DNA of 22,478 nucleotides from Elusimicrobiales bacterium (GTDB lineage Bacteria; Elusimicrobiota; Elusimicrobia; Elusimicrobiales; UBA9959), in the NCBI GenBank assembly GCA_026416895.1, contig JAOAEH010000007.1:1-22478 (forward strand). Reading direction: 5' to 3'. This document shows positions 1 to 5,688 of the stretch, piece after piece. Each line of letters opens with the position of its first letter. Position 1 is the first letter of the stretch. The notes beneath the pieces were generated by a model. The model was not told the DNA's origin. It saw only the letters and a list, made by a program, of their open reading frames with translations, and searched no databases. The translations under genes were made by a program, and so were the position numbers.

Positions 1-266
1 TCACTTGTGTTGTCCCATACTCTATTGTTTTTAACTGCTGTTATTTCTGCTCTTACATCTTCATTAAGATCAAAACCCATATTAAGGATGACTCTTGTTC
101 TTGTTTCATTATCGTTGTCATCAAGATCTTTATTGAAGTCAGCGTTGTTTACGCTATATGCATTTATCTCTACTGAACCATCATATTTGAAGTTTTTTAA
201 CACTTCAGCGGAAGCAACTGAATTTAATATTGCTACCGCAGCAGCTAAGCTGAGTATCTTTTTCAT
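1..266 (-). CDS. porin-like outer-membrane protein, N-terminal part (cut by window edge)
   Basis: The minus-strand frame from the ATG at 266 stays open to the left edge, giving 88 residues. It begins with a typical Sec signal peptide (MKKILSLAAAVAILNSVASA, cleavage expected before EVLKNF). The mature part alternates polar and hydrophobic residues, with RTRVILNMGFDL and VRAEITAVKNN looking like adjacent outer-membrane beta strands. A very strong Shine-Dalgarno (AGGAGG, 272-277) sits just upstream of the ATG, and a promoter and 5' hairpin lie further upstream. These suit a highly expressed surface protein. I recall similar N-termini in Elusimicrobiota porin-like proteins, but this is memory only. 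The C-terminus, and so the barrel size, is outside the window. The plus-strand open frame over the same bases is a shadow. Confidence 0.72.
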   Translation of the reverse strand, partial: MKKILSLAAAVAILNSVASAEVLKNFKYDGSVEINAYSVNNADFNKDLDDNDNETRTRVILNMGFDLNEDVRAEITAVKNNRVWDNTS

Positions 267-287
267 TTAACCCTCCTTTATATGTTT

Positions 288-308
288 AATGAGGTTTTTG
301 TCCTCATT
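288..308 (-). promoter_or_regulatory. 5'-terminal stem-loop in the porin-like gene leader
   Basis: A perfect 7-base inverted repeat (AATGAGG at 288-294, CCTCATT at 302-308) with a 7-base loop lies where the mRNA would begin. It is about 20 bases upstream of the start codon and leaves the Shine-Dalgarno free. Its place at the very 5' end resembles the stabilising stem-loops of ompA-type leaders; that role is inferred. Confidence 0.45.
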
Positions 309-314
309 GTTTTT

Positions 315-344
315 ATTTTACAAAGTTTTTTATATTTAAGTCAA
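315..344 (-). promoter_or_regulatory. sigma70-type promoter of the porin-like gene
   Basis: On the minus strand TTGACT (344-339) is followed after 18 bases by TAAAAT (320-315). Transcription would start near 308, giving a leader of about 40 bases. The -35 box matches the consensus at 5 of 6 positions, which stands out in this AT-rich background. It precedes a gene with a very strong ribosome site. Confidence 0.6.
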
Positions 345-440
345 GAATTTTTAGCAGATAATTTATTTAATTGATAATTATAAACTGATTTTTAATTTTT
401 TTATTTTTCATAAATAGGTAATTATGTAACTCTATGATTT

Positions 441-471
441 GTTAAATACTTGTTTTTAAGTAATCATTAAC
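441..471 (-). repeat. imperfect inverted repeat after the TPR gene
   Basis: GTTAA (441-445) pairs with TTAAC (467-471), and inside it TACTT pairs with AAGTA around a 6-base loop. It lies just after the stop of the TPR gene and could form a weak hairpin. No U-run follows on the minus strand, so it is not a convincing intrinsic terminator. The rest of 345-477 is AT-rich and shows nothing else. Confidence 0.25.
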
Positions 472-477
472 TTTATG

Positions 478-1140
478 TTATGAACTTTGTTTTTGTTGAT
501 ATTTTTTTAATGCTTCTTGAGCTATAGTGTTCCAAGTTGTGTTTGGAAAAAGTACTGTTATTTTTTGGAAAGTTTCTTTTGCAGCTTCTTTTTCCCCTTT
601 ATTTTCATAAGAAAGCGCTAGGGATAGATACACTTCTGGAAGCAGATAATGATCTGGATATGTTGTTATAAATTCATTAAATTTTAATATAGCATTAATA
701 TAATCTCTCAGTGCTTGATGACTTTTTGCAATTGAATATATAGCAAAAGGAATAAGTTCTTTGTTTCTTACTTTATTTAAAGCTTCTTTGTATACTTCTA
801 TTGCCTTTGCATAATTCCCAATACTAAAATAAATATCTCCTTTAAGGAAAAGTGCAAAATCATAAGTTACAAAGTTTGAATAGTTTTTTTCTATAATTTC
901 AATATTTGCTAATGCTTGTTCGAAGTTTTTTGCATAATAGTATTGTTGTGCTAAAAAGTAGTATTTTTCAGCAGTTTCTCTGTTTTTATTTAAATTTATT
1001 ATAACCATTATAACTATAATTATTGCAGCTATTATTATTAATGCTGTTGCAATTAATGATTTTTTGTTTTGGATAAGCCAGTCTTGGAATGGATTAGTGT
1101 TTTTAGAGCTTCCATCTGATACCCAAGTTGAATCTGGCAT
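478..1140 (-). CDS. membrane-anchored TPR-repeat protein
   Basis: This 220-residue protein has a short polar N-terminus, one transmembrane helix at about 28-50 (rich in Ile, Ala and Val) and a repeat region to the C-terminus. The repeats look like four tetratricopeptide units at about 58-90, 93-126, 131-163 and 167-200, with the usual small and aromatic positions (for example KGDIYFSIGNYAKAIEVY). A cytoplasmic N-terminus and an exported TPR domain would fit, as in YfgM/YbgF/BamD-like scaffolds of cell-envelope assembly, but I cannot pick one. Start: the ATG at 1140 has a strong GAGGAGG site just upstream. It follows tRNA-Arg by 44 bases on the same strand and is probably the last gene of the acyP-sigma-apt unit. 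No enzymatic motif is visible. Confidence 0.75.
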   Translation of the reverse strand: MPDSTWVSDGSSKNTNPFQDWLIQNKKSLIATALIIIAAIIIVIMVIINLNKNRETAEKYYFLAQQYYYAKNFEQALANIEIIEKNYSNFVTYDFALFLKGDIYFSIGNYAKAIEVYKEALNKVRNKELIPFAIYSIAKSHQALRDYINAILKFNEFITTYPDHYLLPEVYLSLALSYENKGEKEAAKETFQKITVLFPNTTWNTIAQEALKKYQQKQSS

Positions 1141-1184
1141 TTTTCCTCCTCTTTTTTAGACTATTGTTAACTTCTACACGTTTT

Positions 1185-1258
1185 CGCCCCCGGCCGGATT
1201 TGAACCAGCAACCTTCTCCTTAGGACGGAGCAGCTCTATCCAATTGAGCTACGGGGGC
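1185..1258 (-). tRNA. tRNA-Arg (anticodon CCT)
   Basis: The minus strand folds into a 74-base cloverleaf. The acceptor GCCCCCG pairs with CGGGGGC, the D stem is GCTC/GAGC, the anticodon loop GTCCTAA has CCT at positions 34-36, and the T arm is GCTGG-TTCAAAT-CCGGC. The discriminator is G and CCA is not encoded. The outermost anticodon-stem pair (27-43) is a G-A mismatch. The anticodon reads AGG codons. The gene is wedged between apt (8 bases away) and the TPR gene (44 bases away) on the same strand, so it is probably cut out of a longer mRNA. Confidence 0.93.
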
Positions 1259-1266
1259 AAAAGTAT

Positions 1267-1800
1267 TTAATATTTTACTAATGAATAAAGATCATATTTT
1301 TGAAGTTTTTCTCTGCCTTTTAATTCTTCAAGTTCAATAAGCATAAATATTGATACAATATTTCCACCTAGTTTTTCTACCAATTCACATACAGCTTTTG
1401 CCGTTCCACCTGTAGCAAGTACATCATCTACTATGAGAACATTTTCACCTTTTTTTATAGCATCTGAATGTATTTGAAGGGTATCAACTCCATATTCTAA
1501 TTTGTATGTGATAGATTGTGTTTTATATGGAAGTTTACCTTTTTTTCTTACAGGCACAAACCCAGCTTTAATTTCTAAAGCTAAAGGAGCTGCTATTATA
1601 AAACCTCTTGCTTCTATACCGATAACTTTAGATATTTTTTTATTTGAATAATAATTTTTAAGATGTAATATGGTTTTTTTAAATATTTTATGATTTTCAA
1701 GAAATGGTGTTATATCTCTAAATAATATTCCCTTTTTTGGAAAGTCAGGAACATCTCTTATAAATTTTTTAATTTCACTTTGAAGATTTCTTGTTTTCAT
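1267..1800 (-). CDS. apt: adenine phosphoribosyltransferase
   Basis: Apt makes AMP from adenine and PRPP in purine salvage, in the cytoplasm. The PRPP-binding signature is clear: VLIVDDVLATGGTAKA near residue 120, preceded by GIEARGFIIAAPLA, and the N-terminal DVPDFPKKGILFRDITP is diagnostic of bacterial Apt. I choose the ATG at 1800, not an upstream in-frame codon: it has an AAGGGGA site and gives 177 residues, the usual length. The longer reading to 1863 adds 21 residues unlike the family. The start overlaps the sigma-factor stop as ATGA, so the two genes are probably translationally coupled. tRNA-Arg begins 8 bases after the stop. Confidence 0.95.
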   Translation of the reverse strand: MKTRNLQSEIKKFIRDVPDFPKKGILFRDITPFLENHKIFKKTILHLKNYYSNKKISKVIGIEARGFIIAAPLALEIKAGFVPVRKKGKLPYKTQSITYKLEYGVDTLQIHSDAIKKGENVLIVDDVLATGGTAKAVCELVEKLGGNIVSIFMLIELEELKGREKLQKYDLYSLVKY

Positions 1801-2921
1801 TTTTTCCCCTTTTTGATTATTGGATTTCCTAATATATCTGTTTTTATTTTTGGTAGATTCCAACCTGGTTTTAAATTTGGAGTTATTCTGCTTGATATAT
1901 CTATTAGTCCCATGTTTGAAGCAATTCTTCGGAGTCTAAGGATAGCTCTTTCTTCTATTTGTCTTACCCTCTCTCTTGAAAGTTTAAGTTTATTTCCAAT
2001 TTCTTGGAGTGTCATTGGATTTGTACCACTAAGTCCATATCTCATTTCAAGAATCATTCTTTCTCTGTCACCAATCTGTGAAAGAGCATTTTTTAGTTCA
2101 TCATGAATTTTTAAAACAGATATAACATCTTCAGGTGAAGATTGTTTTTCATCTTCTATTACGTGGGCTAATATATCTTCTTCTTGATCTTTATTGTATA
2201 TTGGATTTTCTAATGAAGTAGTTCCTTTTATAATTTCATATGCATTTAAAACTGTTCTTATCTGATTTGCACTCCAGTGCATTTCTTTTGCCATTTCGCT
2301 AAGGGTAGGGTCCCTACCAAGCTTACCATGAAGAGCATCCCATTGTCTTAACCATTTTCTTAAGGCAGTCCAAGCATGGGGTGGTATTCTTATTGTTTTG
2401 GATTGTTCTTCTACAAATCTTCTTATATACTGTTCTATCCAGTATGAAGCGTATGTTGAAAATCTATATCCTTTTTTTGGATCAAATTTATCTATTGCAT
2501 GAAGAAGTCCTAAATTTCCTTCTTCTATTAAGTCCATTAGATCTGCTCCAGGATATAAATATCTCTTTGCTATTGGTATTACTAGTTTTAAATTCATTTT
2601 CATTATTTCTTCTTTTGCTCTTCTGTCTCCTCTCTTAACTCTTTGCCAGAGTTTATGTAGTTCTTCTCGTGATATATTTGTATTTATTTGGCTTATAGCT
2701 TTTATATATTGTTTTGTTGAATCAGTTGAGAGTTCAGATATGTTTTGTTCTTCTATTTTGTTTTCTTTATCCTCATCGCTATATGATTTTTCTCTATCTT
2801 CAAAATTATCTTCAGAAATATCTTCATTAATTTCTTTATCTGTTTCTTCTTTTACTTTAAAAAGGGGATTTTGAATTTTTTTCTCGTTTTTTTGTGTATT
2901 TTTTTTATTTGATTTTTTCAT
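1797..2921 (-). CDS. RNA polymerase sigma factor, sigma70 family (primary-like)
   Basis: A 374-residue sigma factor. An acidic, Lys-rich N-terminus of about 65 residues replaces a normal region 1.1. Region 1.2 follows (STKQYIKAISQI, 68-79), then region 2 with DLIEEGNLGLLHAIDKFDP and FSTYASYWIEQ (to about 185), region 3 (about 190-270) and region 4 (about 280-332) with the -35 helix LSRERVRQIEERAILRLR. A tail of about 42 residues follows region 4, where most sigma70 proteins end. The -10 recognition helix differs from E. coli RpoD: Tyr160 stands at the place of Trp433, Glu163 at Arg436 and Arg167 at Thr440, while the Gln437 equivalent is kept. It could be the housekeeping sigma or a group 2 paralogue. 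Start: the ATG at 2921 has an AAGGGGGA site. It sits 10 bases after acyP and overlaps apt. Confidence 0.9.
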   Translation of the reverse strand: MKKSNKKNTQKNEKKIQNPLFKVKEETDKEINEDISEDNFEDREKSYSDEDKENKIEEQNISELSTDSTKQYIKAISQINTNISREELHKLWQRVKRGDRRAKEEIMKMNLKLVIPIAKRYLYPGADLMDLIEEGNLGLLHAIDKFDPKKGYRFSTYASYWIEQYIRRFVEEQSKTIRIPPHAWTALRKWLRQWDALHGKLGRDPTLSEMAKEMHWSANQIRTVLNAYEIIKGTTSLENPIYNKDQEEDILAHVIEDEKQSSPEDVISVLKIHDELKNALSQIGDRERMILEMRYGLSGTNPMTLQEIGNKLKLSRERVRQIEERAILRLRRIASNMGLIDISSRITPNLKPGWNLPKIKTDILGNPIIKKGKK

Positions 2922-2931
2922 TATTCCCCCT

Positions 2932-3207
2932 TTATTTCAATATTTCGAAATTTTCAGGTATGTAGATATTTGTAGGACAGTCAGATATTTCAATATTTTT
3001 AACCACAGCGCATGGGTGTTCGTTTTTTATTTCGAATATAAATTTTTCTATATCATCTTTTATACCTTTAACAGCACATTCAACACTTCCATCTGGATTA
3101 TTTTTAACCCAACCAGATAAGTTGTATTTTATTGCTTTTTCGTATATAAACCATCTATATCCTATTCCTTGAACTTTTCCGTATATTTTTATTAAAAATT
3201 TATCCAT
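2932..3207 (-). CDS. acyP: acylphosphatase
   Basis: A 91-residue protein of the usual acylphosphatase size. It hydrolyses acyl-phosphates such as acetyl-phosphate. The phosphate-binding loop GKVQGIGYR (10-18) ends in the catalytic Arg18, and GWVKNNPDGSVE carries the catalytic Asn36. It is the first gene of the minus-strand acyP-sigma-apt-tRNA-Arg-TPR unit. No Shine-Dalgarno precedes the ATG at 3207. Instead a -10-like box ends 7 bases upstream, so the mRNA may be leaderless. Confidence 0.93.
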   Translation of the reverse strand: MDKFLIKIYGKVQGIGYRWFIYEKAIKYNLSGWVKNNPDGSVECAVKGIKDDIEKFIFEIKNEHPCAVVKNIEISDCPTNIYIPENFEILK

Positions 3208-3214
3208 AACTAAA

Positions 3215-3244
3215 ATAATACTAAAGTAAATATTGACAAATCAA
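3215..3244 (-). promoter_or_regulatory. candidate promoter of the acyP operon (possibly leaderless)
   Basis: Minus strand: TTGATT (3244-3239), an 18-base spacer and TATTAT (3220-3215). Seven bases separate the -10 box from the ATG, so transcription would start at or next to the start codon. The region is very AT-rich, so chance matches are possible. Confidence 0.45.
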
Positions 3245-3282
3245 GATTTTTTTTTATATATTACTTATAAAAAAATTTAAAG

Positions 3283-3311
3283 TTGATTTTTTATAATTAA
3301 TTTTGTTAAAT
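3283..3311 (+). promoter_or_regulatory. candidate promoter of tRNA-Phe and the receiver gene
   Basis: TTGATT (3283-3288), a 17-base spacer and TTAAAT (3306-3311) lie 16 bases upstream of the mature tRNA, divergent from the acyP promoter. TATAAC at 3317-3322 is a less likely alternative -10. Base composition makes this tentative. Confidence 0.3.
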
Positions 3312-3327
3312 ATATTTATAACAAACT

Positions 3328-3400
3328 GCCGCGGTAGCTCAGTGGTAGAGCACTGGTCTGAAAAACCAGGTTAGCGTTGGTTCGATCCCAACCCGCGGCA
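3328..3400 (+). tRNA. tRNA-Phe (anticodon GAA)
   Basis: A 73-base cloverleaf: acceptor GCCGCGG/CCGCGGC, D arm GCTC-AGTGGTA-GAGC, anticodon stem CTGGT/ACCAG with loop CTGAAAA (GAA at 34-36), and T arm GTTGG-TTCGATC-CCAAC. The discriminator is A and no CCA is encoded. The receiver gene starts 26 bases downstream, so the two may share a transcript. Confidence 0.96.
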
Positions 3401-3426
3401 GTGTGTTGGGTTTGTATGTAGGGGTT

Positions 3427-3795
3427 ATGAGTAATAAGATTGCTGTTATTGATGATGAAAATAGTATACTTGAGGTGATTGAAAATATACTTAAAAGTAA
3501 TGGATATGATGTTAAAACTTATAATGAAAGTATAGGAATTATAGATAAGCTTAGAGAATATCTTCCATCTTTAATACTTCTTGATATCCACATGCCATCC
3601 AAAAATGGCATAGAAGTACTTAAAGAGATAAGGAAAGATCCAGTTTTAAAAAAGATACCAGTGGTTATGCTTACTGTAGATGTTAGTCCTGCTGATATAC
3701 AAAAAAGTATGCTTTATGGAGCAAATACTTATATATTAAAACCTGCAAAAGAGAAAGATATTCTTGAAGTGATTAGAAACTTACTTATTGTTTAG
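3427..3795 (+). CDS. stand-alone response-regulator receiver domain (CheY-like)
   Basis: A 122-residue single receiver domain with no output domain. All switch residues are present: acidic pair Asp9/Asp10, phospho-acceptor Asp53 (in LILLDIHMP), Thr83 and Lys105 (in YILKPA). It should be phosphorylated by a histidine kinase and act by protein contact, but no kinase or chemotaxis gene is in the window. I choose the ATG at 3427, where the CheY-type sequence begins (MSNKIAVIDDE) and a GGGG tract sits directly upstream, though very close. An in-frame GTG at 3403 would add eight unrelated residues. It directly follows tRNA-Phe. Confidence 0.88.
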   Translation: MSNKIAVIDDENSILEVIENILKSNGYDVKTYNESIGIIDKLREYLPSLILLDIHMPSKNGIEVLKEIRKDPVLKKIPVVMLTVDVSPADIQKSMLYGANTYILKPAKEKDILEVIRNLLIV

Positions 3796-3844
3796 TTTTT
3801 TAAAAATTTGCTTTTAATTTATAAATTTTATAAACTTATAATAT

Positions 3845-4138
3845 ATGGCAACAGTTGTTAAATCTAAAAGACATAAAAGCGCTTTAAAAGCACACAGAAA
3901 TTCTTTGAGAAAAAGAAGTGAAAACAGAGGGATTAAATCAAGAATTAGTTCTAAAGTTAAAGAGTTTAAAAGGTTAATTTCTTCTAAAAATTATGAAGCT
4001 GCATCAAATATGCTTAATGAACTTTATTCTTTAATAGATAAAGCTGCTAAGAAAAATGTGATTCATTGGAAAAATGCAGCAAATAAAAAATCAAGCTTAA
4101 CTTGGCTTTTAAAAAAGTCTTTGTCTGCTGATAGATAA
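3845..4138 (+). CDS. rpsT: 30S ribosomal protein S20
   Basis: A 97-residue Lys/Arg-rich helical protein. The N-terminal SKRHKSALKAHRNSLRKRSENR and the later IDKAAKKNVIHWKNAANKKS blocks match bacterial S20, which binds 16S rRNA early in 30S assembly. No Shine-Dalgarno is visible. TATAAA and TATAAT boxes lie right before the ATG, so the leader would be nearly absent. Its last 30 bases overlap the 3' end of holA on the other strand. A leuS-lptE-holA-rpsT neighbourhood is familiar from other Gram-negative lineages. Confidence 0.95.
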   Translation: MATVVKSKRHKSALKAHRNSLRKRSENRGIKSRISSKVKEFKRLISSKNYEAASNMLNELYSLIDKAAKKNVIHWKNAANKKSSLTWLLKKSLSADR

Positions 4139-5125
4139 AATAGAGTAAACTAAATTCATAATAACTGTGTATTGATTTTGAAGAGTTGAAGATTTAAGTG
4201 TGCTTTCAGCCTCTATACATAATTCCAATGCAGTAATAAGCTCTTTTTCGTTAAGATTAATTTTCCCTTGAGTTATTTCTTCTATATCAGATTTATTTAA
4301 TGAAAGTATTTGATAAAGTTCATATGGTATAGTTTTGTATTTTTTCATAATCATTTTAGTTTTTAATATTTTTTCCAATGCGTACTCAATTGCATATAAT
4401 ATTTTGAGCGGTTCTTCTTTTTGATAAATTAGCATATTTAGAGTATATTTCAATTTATCAAAATCTCCTTTTATAATGCTTTTTGATATTTCTGATACTT
4501 CTATTTCTTTTAAAGATGGAATTAGATTTTGAACTTCTTGTATTGTTAATGTTTTTTTATCTTTGCTATATAGCCAAAGTTTTTCAAGTTCATTTTTTAC
4601 TTGAGAAAAGTTTATAATTGAATCTGATAGATATTTTATTACATCATCGTTTATTGTTATATTATTTTTTACAAAAAATTCAAGAAAAAATTTTTCTGTT
4701 TCTTCTTTTGAAAGTTCTTGGAAAAATACTATAGTTGCATTTATGTTTTCATCATACTCTTTTTTTATCTGATAATTGTTAAGGTTTTCATTGTGGAGAA
4801 TAAAAAGAGAAGTTGAATTAGATTGGTTATTGATATAAGAAAGTATAGCTTTTTTATCAGTATTTTTTAATTTTTCAAAATTATCTATTATTATTATTCT
4901 TTTCGAAAAAAATAATGGAGGGGTTAATAAATCAGATATTAATAAGTCTATAGATTGAATATTTGAAAATAAGTTGTAGTCAAACTCAGATGGAATTTTT
5001 GTCTTTAGGTGTTTAAGAGGATTTTTTTTTCTCTCTATATCATCACCAATAAGTATATATACATTTTCTAGCTTGAGTTTATTTATATCTTCTAAAAATT
5101 CTTGTTCAGACTTTATTTTCATCAT
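4109..5125 (-). CDS. holA: DNA polymerase III subunit delta (clamp-loader)
   Basis: A 338-residue protein of HolA length and layout: an N-terminal AAA+-like domain with degenerate nucleotide sites (VYILIGDDIERKKNPLKHLK; RIIIIDNFEKL as a Walker-B-like strand), a lid region, and an all-helical C-terminal collar domain from about residue 210. Delta opens the beta sliding clamp within the clamp loader. Identification rests on overall pattern plus position: lptE then holA after leuS is a widely conserved order. Two adjacent ATG codons (5125, 5122) are possible starts. Neither has a clear ribosome site and lptE ends 7 bases upstream, so translation is probably coupled. Its 3' end overlaps rpsT by 30 bases. 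Confidence 0.85.
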   Translation of the reverse strand: MMKIKSEQEFLEDINKLKLENVYILIGDDIERKKNPLKHLKTKIPSEFDYNLFSNIQSIDLLISDLLTPPLFFSKRIIIIDNFEKLKNTDKKAILSYINNQSNSTSLFILHNENLNNYQIKKEYDENINATIVFFQELSKEETEKFFLEFFVKNNITINDDVIKYLSDSIINFSQVKNELEKLWLYSKDKKTLTIQEVQNLIPSLKEIEVSEISKSIIKGDFDKLKYTLNMLIYQKEEPLKILYAIEYALEKILKTKMIMKKYKTIPYELYQILSLNKSDIEEITQGKINLNEKELITALELCIEAESTLKSSTLQNQYTVIMNLVYSILSISRQRLF

Positions 5126-5132
5126 AATTAGA

Positions 5133-5672
5133 TCATAATTTTTTACTAGAAACTCCTGTTACAGAACCAAAACCTTCTACAGTTCGTTTCACTACGTCTT
5201 TAGCTATTATTTCCCAAAGCCTTTCTCTTGCTTGCTCTTCACTCATTCCTCCTGGGAGAGAAAGATCGGAAAAGATATAGTTTGCTGTTAAAGTATTTTC
5301 TTCCCATAATACAACATTTTTTAACTTATCTATCATTTTTATTGAGTAATTTAGTGTTATTTTATAAGCAGTAGGTATCATATTATAGTTATATTGAATT
5401 GGTGTCATTATGTAACTTTTAACTTCTCCAACTATAATTCCCTCTGCATCTGTTTCAGATTTTATATTATACCTACCATCCTTTATAAATTCATCAATTA
5501 TTTTTAAGGTTAATTTTTCTTCTATTCCAAATATAGAACTCTTATTTGTAAATGCTTTAATTGCTATAGATTTTATATGTTGTGGTAATATTTGTGGAGC
5601 AGGGTTGTATATAATTTTTGATTCACAGCTTAAAATTAATGTGAATATAAGAAACTTTATTTTATCTTTCAT
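5133..5672 (-). CDS. lptE: LptE-like LPS-assembly lipoprotein
   Basis: A 179-residue exported lipoprotein. A short signal (MKDKIKFLIFTLILSC) ends in a lipobox with Cys16; Leu at the -2 position is unusual but tolerated. The body has the LptE pattern: IKSIAIKAFTNKSSIFGIEEKLTLKIIDEFIKDGRYN, then a central strand with YKITLNYSIKMID, and a C-terminal helix with EEQARERLWEIIAKDVVKRTVEGFGS. LptE plugs the LptD barrel that inserts LPS in the outer membrane, so it implies a diderm cell. It lies between leuS (16 bases) and holA (7 bases), as in many Gram-negative bacteria. Confidence 0.85.
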   Translation of the reverse strand: MKDKIKFLIFTLILSCESKIIYNPAPQILPQHIKSIAIKAFTNKSSIFGIEEKLTLKIIDEFIKDGRYNIKSETDAEGIIVGEVKSYIMTPIQYNYNMIPTAYKITLNYSIKMIDKLKNVVLWEENTLTANYIFSDLSLPGGMSEEQARERLWEIIAKDVVKRTVEGFGSVTGVSSKKL

Positions 5673-5688
5673 AATTCCTCTTTTTTTC

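Noticed and set aside
7..270. Plus-strand open frame over the first 270 bases
   Set aside because: The minus strand reads as a signal peptide plus beta-strand protein with a strong ribosome site; the plus frame is Leu/Ser-rich antisense.
441..471. Intrinsic terminator after the TPR gene
   Set aside because: The stem is interrupted and no U-run follows on the minus strand; kept only as a weak inverted repeat.
1798..1863. Upstream extension of apt to 1863
   Set aside because: It would add 21 residues unlike Apt and overlap the sigma gene deeply; the ATG at 1800 has a ribosome site and normal length.
2381..2638. Hydrophobic plus-strand frame inside the sigma gene
   Set aside because: Antisense of a conserved coding region; Phe/Leu richness is the mirror of Lys/Glu codons. 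No ribosome site.
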